Source: Coniochaeta sp. PMI_546
Lineage: Eukaryota; Ascomycota; Sordariomycetes; Coniochaetales; Coniochaetaceae
NCBI GenBank assembly: GCA_021432605.1
Contig: MU271150.1
Coordinates: 1,178,001 to 1,242,000 of the forward strand
Direction: 5' to 3'
DNA: 64,000 bases
This document shows positions 32,371-44,025 of this stretch, piece by piece. The notes under the pieces were generated by a model. That model saw only the letters and a list, made by a program, of their open reading frames with translations. It searched no databases and had not been told where the DNA came from. The position numbers and the translations under genes were made by a program. Each line of letters opens with the position of its first letter. The first letter of the stretch is position 1.

Positions 32371-34324
32371 ATGGCTGAGCCACAGGGGCAAGATCCGGAG
32401 AAACACCCCGAGCATCAGGTACCAGAGTTGCCGCTTGAGCCGGAGGAAGATGAATACCTCAGCGGCCTCCCATTAGCACTCATGACGCTCGCCTTGATGG
32501 CAGGTATCTTCATGATAGCCCTCGACAACTCCATCATTGGTAAAGAATTGCTTTTCTCTGTCTGTTCCAGCCTGGGACAGAATGTACACTAATGCCGTCT
32601 CATCTCAGCAACTGCCATTCCAAAGATCACCAGCCAGTTTAACAGTCTCAACGACGTAGGCAAGTCATTCCGCCCTAGCCCGTCGCTACCTCAGCCTCTC
32701 CCTACTTCTCAGCTGATATAACACTTCCAAATCTACAGCATGGTACGGCACCGCCTACCTCCTGACTACAATGTCCCTGCAGCCCACCTTCGGCAAGGTC
32801 TACACCTTCTTCAACCTCAAATGGACCTACACAGCCGCCCTCTTCATCTTCGAGGTGGGATCCATCATCTGCGCCGTGGCACCCAACTCTCCGGCACTTA
32901 TCATCGGCCGTGCCATTGCCGGCGTTGGGGCGTCGGGGATCATGTGCGGCGGACTGGTCTTGATATCCCACATCGTCGAGATGAAGAAGAGGCCGGTGTT
33001 CATGGCCCTGATATCAAGTGTCTTTGGCGTTTCATCTGTCATTGGACCTACCATTGGTGGTCTGTTCACCGATTCGCCAAAACTCACCTGGAGGTTTTGT
33101 TTCTGGATCAACTTGCGTGAGCCAAAACCCTTTTGATCGTCCCGTCCACTTGGGATAAGCACTGACACATGTATACAGCGTTCGGTGCACTGGCCATCTT
33201 GGTCATTCTGCTCGTTTACAAGCCCAAGCCACCGGTGGACTCCGGGCTCACACTCCGGCAGAAGCTGGTACACATGGGCTTTGATAGTGCCGCCGTTCTG
33301 ACTGGCGCAATAACTTGCCTCCTTTTTGTCCTTCACTGGGGTGGTATTATTTACCCGTGGTCGGACTCCCGCGTATGGGGCTGTCTCCTCGGCTTTGGCC
33401 TGCTGCTTGTGCTCTTCGTGGTAATGCAAGTCTTCCGGCGAGAGAGGTATGTTGTGTCTCACCTCTCCATCTCCGAGATAACATAAAGTAACACAGATCA
33501 GAGCACTTATACCCCACCATATCATCAAGAAACGCACAATCATCGTGAGCTGCCTCTTCACATTCTTCCTGCAGATGTCGATGACAAGCCAGACATACAT
33601 TCTGCCTTTCTACTTCCAAGCCGCCAAGGGAACCACGGCTCGGATATCTGGTCTAGACATCCTGCCGTACGGTGTTACCATCACGATCGCGGTATGTCTA
33701 TGAATATCTTCCCGCTCCGTTTACTTGACGACATCTGCCTAACTGCTGACCATGTAGACCATCATCACCGGTTCCTTGATAACACTTTCAGGCTACCACA
33801 TCCCGTGGATGTGGCTGGGATCCGCCCTCCTCGCGACGGGAGCCGGTCTCCTGCACACCCTCGTGGGCTCCAGCCCCATGAGCCGCTGGTTTCCCTATCA
33901 AGTCATAGGGGGGATCGGCTACGGGTCGACAGTTCAGATCCCCTTCTTCGCCATCCAGGTCGTCCTGCGCCAGATCGACATCCCGACCGCCAGCGCGCTG
34001 ATAGCGCTGTGCCAGTCCCTCGGCGGCGCCGTCGGCCTGGCCATCTCGCAGAACATCTTCCAGAACTCGCTCAATGACAACCTTGCTCGGATCCAGGGTG
34101 TCGATCAGCAGGCGGTTGTGGCGTCGGGTGGGGTGGGGCTGGAGAATATCGTCCCGGGGGTGTACCTGGACGCCGTCAGGGATGCATTTGGTGCAGCAAT
34201 CGCCAATGCGTTCTTGCTCGCTCTTGCCTGTGCGGGATCTGCATTTGTCGTCAGTCTCATGATTGAGTGGAGTCGGATCGGGTCGAAGAAAGGGGCGGAA
34301 ACCAGCGCGGGCGAAGTATTGTAG
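32371..34324 (+). CDS. MFS efflux transporter, DHA2 (14-TM) type
   Basis: A plasma- or vacuolar-membrane drug:H+ antiporter exporting toxins or metabolites. Six exons: 32371-32539, 32609-32659, 32739-33116, 33179-33446, 33502-33691, 33758-34324, giving 540 residues. Diagnostic motifs: LDNSIIATAIP in TM1, AWYGTAYLL, GRAIAGVGASGI (the TM4 motif-B region), VIGPTIGG (motif C), WRFCFWINLPFG. The N-terminus is acidic and Pro/Glu-rich. The second intron (32660-32738) has a GC donor, G|GCAAGT; the neighbouring GT would break the frame, so it is a GC-AG intron. A lone exporter with no biosynthetic core enzyme nearby; the next gene encodes a secreted protein, not a pathway enzyme. Confidence 0.9.
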
Positions 34325-34501
34325 ATCAATGCGAGAATTCTAGGATCGAAATAGTCTAGTCTCTCCATCCGAACGTCGTCTAACCTCAAAGCAAGTTGAG
34401 GGCGTGAAGGATGTACGTTAGATGAAGATTGCATTGCCATGAATATATATTAGCTATTTGAACCGTTTCCCGTTACCTTAGTACACCACCCTAAGGCTTG
34501 A

Positions 34502-35154
34502 TCAAAACACGCACGTGTCAGGAGCACATTTCACCTCTCTGTCGCTGTAGAACTCCCCGGTGCCATACGTCCAGTTCGGGTTTGTCCACGTCGTATCAGT
34601 GCATGCCAGTGTCAGATACGTTGTCCCTTCGACCTGAAACGAAGCCCTACGCGTGTCATATCAGTACAGATGCAACTAATACTCGTCGACAAACGTGCAT
34701 AGCGGAAGACTCACGGTGCCCCCTGTGCATTTTCGGCACACATAATCGTTCCTTTGACGTCGAGCTCACCAGTGGGACGGTTAAAGCGGAAACTCACGGC
34801 AGCACCGGCCGGAGCGGTGGACGGCAACGTGCATGGATACCACTGGTTGCCGTAGAAGAAGTCGGTGAGCTGGTCGCTGGTCGCGCTGCAGGTGGCGGTA
34901 TAGGGAACGGCGGTGTTCCAGAGATCAAAATTGACATAGCCGTGCGAGTTCTGGTGCGCTGGGGTTGTGAAGATGTATTCGGCGTGGTAGTCAAAGCCTT
35001 CCAACACCCACTTCGAGCTCGCAGCTTGTTGGGCACAGGTTGGCAGCGGACTGCAGGTGGGACCGTCACCCTCGGTTTCCGTGGCGGCAAGGCATATGCA
35101 TGATACCAACTGAGTGGCTTGAATTGCCAGAAGCGTGTTGACGGGAATTCTCAT
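34502..35154 (-). CDS. Secreted AA1-like (Alt a 1 family) cysteine-rich protein
   Basis: Two exons (35154-34715, 34646-34502; 68-nt GTGAGT...TAG intron) give 194 residues. The N-terminus MRIPVNTLLAIQ... is hydrophobic and serves as signal peptide. The mature part has eight cysteines and the AA1-like features WVLEGFDYHAEYIFTTPAHQ, GYVNFDLWN, DFFYGNQWYPC, and a TxTxWTNPNW segment in exon 2. The Alt a 1 beta-barrel family is specific to fungi, abundant in spores and culture filtrates, and in some species acts as allergen or plant-defence inhibitor; a role here cannot be assigned. The spliced second exon restores the C-terminal strands and two of the cysteines, which supports the model. Confidence 0.82.
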
Positions 35155-35857
35155 TGTGGTTGTTGATGGCGAGATGTTCTTTGCTGAATACCTGGGGCTG
35201 GCAAGCGACTCTGAACAAAACCCTCGAGTCAATGGAGGGCTGGTCGACAGTAATATAGTGTCCGACCGCCGCTATGGTTGGATAGCATCCGACTACTCGT
35301 GGCAACCGCTGTTCACACACGTGACGTGTATAACAGTTGCTTCTATTTTACGAGCACATCGTTCCGTCCCAGGTTACATTATGATATCAGCAGATTTAGT
35401 GCTGGTCGTTACGGGAGCCGAGAACTCGTATTGATTCGGCACGTGAGAATGCAGCACGGGAGTAGAAGGTTTGATTTGCCAGAATGACATACCCAGGGAA
35501 AAGCTCAGCTGCTTTTCACGTATTGACGATCCGTGCCGCTTCACGAGATCAAATGGGTTCATGTTGTTGCCCTTCGATCCTAGCACGTTGCAGCGAGCCT
35601 GTGGGCGGCTAACAGTGGGTCCTGGGTGGTGACGTGCAGTGGCGTCGCTTGGCTCTATTCTGGGGCCAAACTTTATTTCCTCGTTTCATCCTCAACGACC
35701 TGTCATCTGCCCGCATCGTCGCTTCTACAACAAACGGTCGGAGCACTCTCACGTTGGTCAAGGCGGGTTAGCGGACTCTTTGTATAGAATGGTAATCAAG
35801 AAGATCACAACGAATTCGAATGCCCATTCGTCTTCTATCGTGGTTCGAACCGACATT
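35155..35857. other. Divergent intergenic
   Basis: Starts of the AA1-like gene (minus) and the Rossmann protein gene (plus) face outward. Weak TATA-like sequence near 35252. No gene seen. Confidence 0.4.
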
Positions 35858-36706
35858 ATGACGCCTGAGTCTGTGGACCTCTTGATCCTGGGCGCGGGGT
35901 GGACTTTTCAATTTCTGGAGCCACTGCTCCGGCAGGAAAAGATCATGTTTGCAGCGACGACTACGAGCGGGCACGATGACACGATCCCGTTTCGATTCGA
36001 TCCCGACTCGAGCGACGAGGCACAGTACAAGACGCTTCCGTCCGCGACGACAATCCTCATCACCTTCCCGCTCAAGGGTGAGGGTCAGAGCAAACACCTC
36101 GTCGCGCTGTACAAAGCAACACACTCGTCCTCGGAGCCTCAGTGGATCCAGCTAGGTTCGACCGGAATTTTCACCTCCCCAGCATGGAACGACGAACGGT
36201 CACAGTATGACCAATCCAACCCCCGCGCCGTGGCCGAGGACGAGCTAGTATCTCTTGGGCACTCTTGTGTGCTTGATCTCGCCGGCCTTTACGGAGGCGT
36301 TCGAGATCCAAGAAACTGGCTCGCCCGCGTGGCCAAGACGAAGGACCAGCTCAAAGCCAAGGGTGCGGTACATTTCGTCCACGGAGCGGATGTCGCGCGG
36401 GCTGTTCTATCAGCCCATCGCAATTTCAGCCATGTTCACGGCAAACGGTGGATCATTGCTGACTTGAGAACCTATGACTGGTGGGAGCTGGCCATGAGAT
36501 GGGGAGGGGAGGAGTATGCGAAATGGGTCGGCGAGCTGATGGAGCAGGACAGCGTGCGGGCCTTGCCAAGACCCGTGGAGAAGCTCGGACGCGTGCTGGA
36601 CTCGAGGGCGTTTTGGAATGCAGTAGGAGTTTGGCCAGTGAAGGGCATCCCGGGAGGGAAGCTGGACGTTTCCGATGCTTCCTACCAGCCAATGCATGGA
36701 AGTTAG
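35858..36706 (+). CDS. NAD(P)-binding Rossmann-fold protein (atypical SDR, YeeZ-like)
   Basis: 282 residues, single exon. The protein opens with LLILGAGWTFQFLEPLL, a compact dinucleotide-binding GxGxxx motif at the very N-terminus, as in the atypical extended SDRs related to bacterial YeeZ. Later features are TTILITFPLK, LGSTGIF, LVSLGHSCVLDLAGLYGG and HFVHGADVARAVL, which match the family's sugar-epimerase-like layout. There is no YxxxK motif, as usual for this subgroup, so enzyme activity is uncertain. ATG 35858 starts five codons before the first beta strand; ATG 35789 in the same frame would add 23 residues. Confidence 0.75.
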   Translation: MTPESVDLLILGAGWTFQFLEPLLRQEKIMFAATTTSGHDDTIPFRFDPDSSDEAQYKTLPSATTILITFPLKGEGQSKHLVALYKATHSSSEPQWIQLGSTGIFTSPAWNDERSQYDQSNPRAVAEDELVSLGHSCVLDLAGLYGGVRDPRNWLARVAKTKDQLKAKGAVHFVHGADVARAVLSAHRNFSHVHGKRWIIADLRTYDWWELAMRWGGEEYAKWVGELMEQDSVRALPRPVEKLGRVLDSRAFWNAVGVWPVKGIPGGKLDVSDASYQPMHGS

Positions 36707-36735
36707 AGTAGTGGTTGGCAGGCCATTTGAACCCG

Positions 36736-38529
36736 TTAACCAACACCGTTTTCGCTAGATTCGATGTCGTTCTCCAGCTGCTCAAACGCGACCCATGGCG
36801 TGTAGATGATGAAGTTGATCGAGGCAATGACGGAAGCGAACCTGCCAAGGTCGCTTGGTCGCGCTGCACGACACGAGATGCGGGCGGTCACCTTCAATGT
36901 CCCAAAAACACTCTCGTATTCGGCCACTGGGCCCGACCTCCCAAACGTGTGGATCCATCTGATTAAATTCTGATCGTCCAGTTCTTTATAGCGGTTTTGG
37001 ACTTCCGGCAGGAGAGAGCCTTCATCGAGATACGCATCGTGCTGAACCGAGGTGTCGGACGGAACAATATCGCAGTACACCATGTTGTCCTTGATGCCGT
37101 ATACCAGATCTATCGTGGGCCATGCACTGGACCTCTTGCCAACTCTGACCCGGTGCAGGAAGAAGTTGGCGCTCTGGCTGATGCCGAAGTACTCGATATG
37201 CGCTGGGTGATGCGCGAACGGCAACCTGCCAATCTGCTGGAATCCCTGGACTGTGCTTTTCATCTTGAGCAGTCGCAAATTATTGTCGAAGAAGTCCTGC
37301 TTCGCATAGCTGGTCGGCACATAGCACGGCACGACAGGCCACTCAGCGGCCATCTCGTGTGAGACGGGTGGCGAATCCAGTGGAATGCGGGCGAACTCGA
37401 TCACCGATCCGGCCGGCGCCTCCTTGGGAGTCAAACGAAGCAGGACGACCGTCGCCCTTACGGAACCCCTCGCGCACCACGGCAGGGCCTTGTCGCAGTT
37501 GAGCGCACCGACGTAGACCATGTCTAGGCCGGAGTCACGCAGGTGCCAATCCAGAGTTGGGATCTCGCCCGGCATCAGCTTGATCACTGGCATGTCGATG
37601 CGCAGGCCGTTGGCGCTGATTTGCGGCAGATCCATGAATCGGAGAGCACCGATTGCAGCAGAGTCGCCAACGTTTTGAAAGTCCCGCGGGTTTTGAGCCA
37701 CCATGCCGGTCAGCTTCTGGTGTTTTAAATGCCCAAGACCAGTGGCTACCTGATATCTCGCATCGGACAAGAGCCCCCAGATGAATAGTGTGTGGTCGTT
37801 GGTTGTCTTCAGGATTTCCTCCTGCAGGCGGATGAACGCTCTATGACCTTCACCGTAGAGCAAGGGAAGATGCACGTTGAATATCCCCATCAGACAGTAC
37901 GCCAGGTCTTCGGAGCGGGTAGTATTCCGCATAGAGGCCCATCTCATCCGGCTGGCGACCGGCCATGAGTAGACATCCTTTGAGTGATCCAAAACCGACA
38001 CCGGGATACCCGTAACGGCGGAAATGGCGCCCTTAAGCGCCCGCTTAGAGCCTATGCAGACCCAGTCGACGGTGAAGAACTGCAGATCGAAAGGGGCAAT
38101 CAACTCTTGCAGCGTCCATCCCCTCGAGAACCAGCGCGGTAGGAATCTCTTCCCCTTAGTCTTGGGCAGCAGCAATTCTAGGAATTCCTGTGTCGAGCGC
38201 ACCTCGGTGTCGACAAGGTAGGCATAACAATTCATTGCATTGGAGTACCAGCGATACATGGAATTGATGGCCTCTGACAGCTCCGCGCTGGATGTCTTGT
38301 CGATGCAGCACGTGTCAACCCAGGCAAACTGCCATCCGTCCGCCTTGGCTTGCCGACAGCAATATTCGATCTTGCGGAAGCCCTTCTTGGTGACGGCCAG
38401 GTCGAGGTTCTGCATGTCCTGTAACGACACCTCTTCCTGTCCCCACGTGTGCGAGAGGATGCCAAACTCGGGCAGGGCTTCGCCCTGGAAAGTCTCGATT
38501 TCGTAAGTGTCGACATTGATCAGTCTCAT
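36736..38529 (-). CDS. HET-domain protein (heterokaryon incompatibility)
   Basis: 597 residues in one exon. The N-terminal HET domain shows its hallmark blocks: FGILSHTWG (22-30), the GWQFAWVDTCCIDK block near 65-78, NAMNCYAYLVD, and FSRGWTLQELIAP. RSEDLAYCLMGIF and PLLYGEGHRAFIRLQEEI follow, typical of the HET-D/E/R-type subgroup. HET domains trigger programmed cell death after fusion of unlike hyphae. No NACHT, WD40 or ankyrin part is present; the C-terminal 300 residues contain no repeat and may be the recognition or effector-control part. ATG 38529 directly precedes the motif MRLINVDTYE common in this subgroup. The stop lies 30 bp beyond the stop of the convergent Rossmann gene. Confidence 0.9.
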   Translation of the reverse strand: MRLINVDTYEIETFQGEALPEFGILSHTWGQEEVSLQDMQNLDLAVTKKGFRKIEYCCRQAKADGWQFAWVDTCCIDKTSSAELSEAINSMYRWYSNAMNCYAYLVDTEVRSTQEFLELLLPKTKGKRFLPRWFSRGWTLQELIAPFDLQFFTVDWVCIGSKRALKGAISAVTGIPVSVLDHSKDVYSWPVASRMRWASMRNTTRSEDLAYCLMGIFNVHLPLLYGEGHRAFIRLQEEILKTTNDHTLFIWGLLSDARYQVATGLGHLKHQKLTGMVAQNPRDFQNVGDSAAIGALRFMDLPQISANGLRIDMPVIKLMPGEIPTLDWHLRDSGLDMVYVGALNCDKALPWCARGSVRATVVLLRLTPKEAPAGSVIEFARIPLDSPPVSHEMAAEWPVVPCYVPTSYAKQDFFDNNLRLLKMKSTVQGFQQIGRLPFAHHPAHIEYFGISQSANFFLHRVRVGKRSSAWPTIDLVYGIKDNMVYCDIVPSDTSVQHDAYLDEGSLLPEVQNRYKELDDQNLIRWIHTFGRSGPVAEYESVFGTLKVTARISCRAARPSDLGRFASVIASINFIIYTPWVAFEQLENDIESSENGVG

Positions 38530-39916
38530 CTCTGATAATGGTTGTTGGCATAGTAATCAGCACTTGTTGATATCTTCAGATCCTTGGGGTCGAAGGAAAG
38601 TGCGGCTGAGGAAGTCGTGGAGATGAGATGATGAAGGCGTGGCTGGAGCCTGTTGGCGCCCGTGACTTCAAATCTTAGCGGCCAAGAGAATTGACCATAC
38701 AGGGGTCTAGCCCGCACCGGAGGCCCCTGCATCCTCCCAACAATAAACAGTCAAGGTGGACTATCTATTGCTTCTTGCATCAGATATTTCTTCTCTGCGA
38801 CCATAGATAGATCGCTCAATTACTCTCCCAAGTCGGTCACGCCATGGATACGTCGAGCTGGCTGACTGATTATCAGAAGATGGAGACCAGACAAGACGAG
38901 GGAGCAGCAATCCCGTGATCCCTCACGCGGGACGTGCCGTGCCACTAAGGCGGTCCAGGCACGCCATTCTGGCTGCACCTGACGATGACACATCCCCAAC
39001 ATGACTTCCTCCAGTCACCTTCACATGGCCTGGTTGGTCTCGCCACATCCGCCGTCAGTGGCCTGCTAGGTGTCTTTGACAATGAAGTCTCTGGACTTAC
39101 ACTCCATCTCTCACGAATTCAATTCGGCCCTGCTTGTTACCCTTTCTGTATGGCCAGACTCTGAAGTGAGCAATCACGATAAAACTCAACATCATACTGG
39201 ACATCGAACCCACAGTGCCACTGCTTCATGATGCCCTTGATTTGACAACAAGCAATCCGAGCACCTTGGGCCAGGTGCTAAGTGCATTGGTGGAAATGGC
39301 TCAGAGGCGCAGAGCTGAAATCATTTGTGTGGGCCCCTTCGCCGTCCGCGCAGAGGAGCTCTTGATCAGCGACTAGGCCCAGCAGCAGAGTCACTCAATA
39401 CAGCATCTTAAAGGTAGGAGGTACACATGGGACTGATTTCAGTATATGTTTGTATGAGGGTGTATTTCGTTTGCGAAGAAGCTGTGCTATCGAAGGTAGA
39501 AAAAGAGCAGCTAAACTCCAAGAAACTGCTAATCGCAGCTCACTCAAACCCATTACAACTCTATTATGGTATCACTATTAAACCATGTCTATCCGACCAT
39601 TCCGCATTTCTACCTTGGCGGGCGACTTGCTCTTACTACCTCGATAGAGCTAATTCAGCACACTGCTTCCCTCCATCTCCAATCGCGTCCAACTCGGCGC
39701 GACTATTTATCCACGCTCCACGCAATGTTATGCGCGTGGAGCTCACGTGCAGGAATGATCCTGCGTCCTCACACTGGAAAGCGAACAGAGCGGTCCCGTT
39801 CACAGACGTCCTGCCGTTGGGGTAACGGAAGGAATGCCCATGCGCGACTACGTCCGGCTCTAGACATCCCAGTGGTCAACAAGCGGAGAGCGACGACCAT
39901 ATGCACAGTCGCCCGT
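38530..39916. other. Intergenic, no gene recognised
   Basis: 1.4 kb between the 5' end of the HET gene and the 3' end of the DHA1 transporter. The longest frame (39427-39825) contains hydrophobic residues but no motif and is not credited. Confidence 0.45.
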
Positions 39917-41806
39917 TCAAGGGTTGCTGACATAGCTCTGCGCCCTCCTCAGATCCTCAGAGTCGAGGTGTGAGGGCTGGCCACGGCCGTCAACCGCACG
40001 CTTGTTCTTCTCCATGTCGTCGGGGCCTCCAGCTGGGCCAACAACCTCATCGTCGTCGTCGTCGCCGCCATAGGCGTACTGGGACCTCTGCCTAATCTTG
40101 GCGCCGTACTTCCAGAATAGGAATGGAATGCCGCAGCACGCAAGACCGATAAAAGCCAAGAGCGTAGAGGCCCACTGGTAGTTGAGCCTGTGGTACATTT
40201 GCGTGGTGAAGAGCACCACGCCAGCGCCCCAGAAGGACCGGATGCATGTCTTGGCAGCCAAAGCCGAAGCGGCCTGGTGCTGGTACGAGTCGACCAGGTA
40301 GTTGTTGGCCGAGTTATACAGGAACAAGAAACCGAAACCGACGGGCCAACCGCCCAGACAGGGTCCAACCCAGGTGAGGCGCTTGTACGATGTCCAGGCG
40401 AAGATGAACAAGCCGATCGGGATCAGCCAGCAGCTGAGCATCATGGGAATGAGACGCACCTCCGCTGGCGGCTTGCCGTTGTGCTTGTGCACCATCTTCA
40501 TGTAGTGGCGATTGACTGCGGGAGCGCACATGGCCGACATGGCGACGCCGATGGCGATGGGGATGAACATGAGACCAGTGATACCCGCAGAGTAGCCCTT
40601 GCCCTCCTGGAACACGATGGGATACGCGACGAAGAACATGTACAGCAGGCCGTAGAGCACCGACATGTAAAGGGAGATGAGCAGGACGATCAGCTCCGTA
40701 AAGAGAAGCTGGAAAGGGCGGAGCAGGAAGATGCCGAGACGTTCGCTCATGGGCCGCATGTCGAGGTCTTGCTCAGTGACGTGGGACTCGTCCTTTGTCT
40801 CCTTGCGCAGCTTCCTGGCCCGACGTGCCAGAATGGTGGGGGCGTAGGTCTCGGGCACGGTGAAAGTGATCAGAACCCAGACAACGAAGGCCAGAATGAG
40901 CTGGATCCAGTACAACCATCGCCAGCCGGCGGCGTCAGACAAGAAACCGCCGACCAGGGGACCGATTGCGGGGCCGATGAACGGAGCGGCAGAAAAGGCG
41001 GCCATGGGGACGCCGCGCTCGTCGTTGTTCCAGAGGTCGGCCAGAGTGCCGCCGACAAGTGTCATGGGCGCGGAGAATGCGATCCCGTCAATGGCTCGAC
41101 ATACAATGAGGGTGGCGATGTTCTTGGATACAGCGCAGGGGATGACGAAGACTGTCGCCAACAGCAATGTCGAGCCATAGATAATCCTGCGGCCGTAGAC
41201 CTCGCTCAGAGGAGCAAATGCCATAGGTCCTACGCCAAAGCCCACGACAAAGACCGTGATAGTGAGTAACCCGACCTCCTCACTCACGCCGAATTCCTTC
41301 GTCATTCCCGCGATATCAGCCGTGATGACGGAGCTGGCGAACGCGACGACGAAGCACGTGACGGCAACGACCATGGTGCAGTACCACTTGTAGACCTTGC
41401 TCCAGTTCTTTGGGTTCTCTTTGTCACCAGGAAGGAACGTGACGAGCTTGTAATTTCCGCCATCCGGTCTGGGAGGGCCCGGGATCTCACCCGACGGCAC
41501 CGCGACCACGTACTCAGCAAGGTTCGCATTGGCGCTGAGGGTACGATAGGGGAGGTTGATATCGAGATTCGGGTCGACGACCTCCTTTGTCGGGGATCGG
41601 ACGAGCGGTGCGTGGCGCGAAGAGGAACTGTACGACCGGACAGGCTTGGGTCTAGCATATGGCGATGGATCGGCACCCCCATGTGCGACCATTGGTGTGT
41701 TGTGTATCATCGGTATTGCACCAGAGCTGTCTGTGAGCGTCTCTGATGTTGACGATGCATGATCTACGGTATTCGTAGACGCCGGTAAGTTGACGATGTT
41801 CTCCAT
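39917..41806 (-). CDS. MFS multidrug transporter, DHA1 (12-TM) type
   Basis: 629 residues, one exon, from ATG 41806. A cytosolic N-terminus of about 140 residues, Ser/Pro-rich, ends in NPKNWSKVYKWY, the standard entry to TM1 in the fungal CaMDR1/FLR1/TPO-like branch. Motif A reads PLSEVYGRR (199-207); the motif C region reads FIGPAIGPLVGGFLSD. Six further TM segments follow after a charged central loop. The C-terminus is hydrophilic with an Asp run (GGDDDDDEVV). The family exports azoles, polyamines and other small molecules across the plasma membrane. No introns and no pathway partners nearby. Confidence 0.92.
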   Translation of the reverse strand: MENIVNLPASTNTVDHASSTSETLTDSSGAIPMIHNTPMVAHGGADPSPYARPKPVRSYSSSSRHAPLVRSPTKEVVDPNLDINLPYRTLSANANLAEYVVAVPSGEIPGPPRPDGGNYKLVTFLPGDKENPKNWSKVYKWYCTMVVAVTCFVVAFASSVITADIAGMTKEFGVSEEVGLLTITVFVVGFGVGPMAFAPLSEVYGRRIIYGSTLLLATVFVIPCAVSKNIATLIVCRAIDGIAFSAPMTLVGGTLADLWNNDERGVPMAAFSAAPFIGPAIGPLVGGFLSDAAGWRWLYWIQLILAFVVWVLITFTVPETYAPTILARRARKLRKETKDESHVTEQDLDMRPMSERLGIFLLRPFQLLFTELIVLLISLYMSVLYGLLYMFFVAYPIVFQEGKGYSAGITGLMFIPIAIGVAMSAMCAPAVNRHYMKMVHKHNGKPPAEVRLIPMMLSCWLIPIGLFIFAWTSYKRLTWVGPCLGGWPVGFGFLFLYNSANNYLVDSYQHQAASALAAKTCIRSFWGAGVVLFTTQMYHRLNYQWASTLLAFIGLACCGIPFLFWKYGAKIRQRSQYAYGGDDDDDEVVGPAGGPDDMEKNKRAVDGRGQPSHLDSEDLRRAQSYVSNP

Positions 41807-44025
41807 AACGAGCGGATGCCGATGCTGGTATAAGTTTTTCCTTGAACCAAATCTAGACTGAAGTGTTGATCAAAGGCCAAAAGGTTTATTGGAAGGTCTT
41901 GAAATATGAGAGGATAGAAGAGAGTGATATTAAGGGGCACGTCACAGACGTTGAAGGTATGGGAGGTAATTGGTGGGAACACAACATGGTCGAGAGTCAG
42001 TCCCTGTGGCATACTTATACGGTCCCTCGTCGGATGGAGCTCGGTTATTGCCATAGAGAGCGAGTAACGCTTTCAGCGAAGTTCTCCACGATATCGCCCT
42101 GCACCGGTGATATCGCGGCGAACTCTCGAGCTACAGTGAAAGGTCAGAGAGGCCCTGCAGGGCTTCTCAGTGACGTGACCCCCTGGTACATGCCAGCCGT
42201 GCTTAGCTGCCGGTTGATTAGCGAACCATAGTCCAATCCCACGCGCACAGGGTGCCAAGCCGGGTGGAGACAGAGCTGGCCACAAAGCAAACTCTGCGGC
42301 TCTCCCGCGACATGGGCACCGTTAGCGTCCGGTCCTGTGGCGCCAATCGGGGGGAGTCGTCACGCATTTTTATCACTTGTGACGAGTTGGGTCCGAGTCA
42401 TCGGGGCCCACACTGGCCGGACGCTTCGGTGACACGCAGAACGGCTATCATCTCAAAATAGTGCGATGTTTGTTTCGATAAGAAGCGAGCGACGCAGAAC
42501 CTCCGTCATCATAACAAGAAATCACGACGATAGACGACTATCCTGTTGCTGAACGATCGGCTTCCGATATCATGCCAAGAAAGTCACTTGATAAGGTGTT
42601 TTGACCTCTGGCTGCAAGCGTTCTGGTCAACATCTGAAACAACGTCATTCTTGTCGAGTCTCGAGCGCCAGCAATGTTGCGTTCCCTCGCACCAAAGATA
42701 GCGACCAAAATAAGCTTTAGCTAGTGGATTCGGCGACCATGCGGGTAGTCTGTTGTGTACTGCAGTAAGTTATCTCCTGCTATCTCCACCTTGTGTCGCT
42801 GTCGTAAAGAATCGGAGAGAAAAGCGGATGTTCTGTTAAGAAAAAAAAAATAGGCACCAAGAAGCAGCTTTTTCGAGTTTTGAGCCCAACTCTTGGCGCA
42901 TGTCATTGGATTGGGCAAGTCAAAGCTCCTTCGAGTGCACGGCAAGCTCCGAGGTCAAATTCCAGCTCTCAGCAACAGTTCGTCCGAACCAATAAAGTCC
43001 CATGATTGTGTACATATTCAGTACCATAGGCAGCCATTTAGATTTTACAATTTAGATTTGAATCTTTTGCGGATCTGCTTGAATTGAATCACAAATACTG
43101 TGGCAGACAGTCGCTGCAGTCTGGCGACCAGTGACTTCCAGAAGACTGCCATGTTAGTACATGCAGTCGCGAACTGGCTCCACAAGTGGAAATAGTAGGG
43201 AATAAAGTCCGCATTCTCGCAGGGTCCCTGAAGAAGATCGTGTGTTCCTCGAGGGCAACAATTGGCCAATCATAAGCGGCCATTATCCCCCAGCTGAGAC
43301 CCACAACGCCGTTCTCCCTCCGATTTAGGCCCGAGCCTTGGATATCGAATTCGAGGTTTGCCTGCTTTGTTTTGCTCGTGGCTCTGCTGAGTTTTTCTGC
43401 CTCAGTGCAATGACAACAAAAAGACTTGGAATCCGCTACTGGGGCATTCTAAAAGCTCTTGCCTGTTGATGGCAGTTCTACTTAATCTCTCGAGCAACAG
43501 CGTCCTTCGCCTGTTGCTGTAACCCTTCACCTGGAGATGCGATGTGATTACAGACGTCAGGATAGACCGGAACATGCAGCTCTTCCAAGCTCCTCCGATT
43601 CAGGGGATTGATGGGCCCTGAGCCGAAACTCAAGTTGGACCACGTGGAACTAGTGGAGATGCCGGTAGTCACATCGGGAGTCTCACATGAGAGCTGGCTC
43701 GAGTGGCCCAATTAGACCACGGCATGGCGCCATAAGGACTCGTGCTCTCCCTGCTCACATTTTCGAGTTCTCTTTCCCTGTTTTCAGATGTCTCCTTCTG
43801 TTTATTGGAGGCCATAACAAGAGAATCTCATCGTTAGGGAATCCTAGTACTCCAAGCCACTGCCAGCCGTACGAATACCCGCTGATCCCCTGGATCGTAT
43901 ATTGTCGGACTAAGTGTGGTACATCAAGAGGCGAGAGGAATGATATGACTGTGAGAATACCCAGGGCACACATCATCAATTAAAACGTCACGATGCTTGT
44001 GGTGAGGTTATAGTGAAGGACTAGG
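41807..44025. other. Long gap, no gene recognised
   Basis: 2.2 kb with only short frames on both strands. An A10 run lies at 42841. I see no repeats, tRNA or motif. Frames near 43480-43980 overlap on both strands and are not credited. Confidence 0.45.

Noticed and set aside
26549-34324. Secondary-metabolite gene cluster (reductase, methyltransferase, pump)
   Set aside because: No PKS, NRPS, terpene synthase, DMATS or cluster-type Zn2Cys6 regulator is present, and the genes are widely spaced.
35639-35857. Longer N-terminus of the YeeZ-like protein
   Set aside because: The open frame begins at GTG, and the Rossmann fold starts right after ATG 35858; ATG 35789 remains possible but is not needed.
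40190-41269. A 359-codon plus-strand open frame
   Set aside because: It lies entirely antisense to the DHA1 transporter, is His/Asp/Gly-rich in the way antisense frames of G+C-rich genes are, and has no domain.
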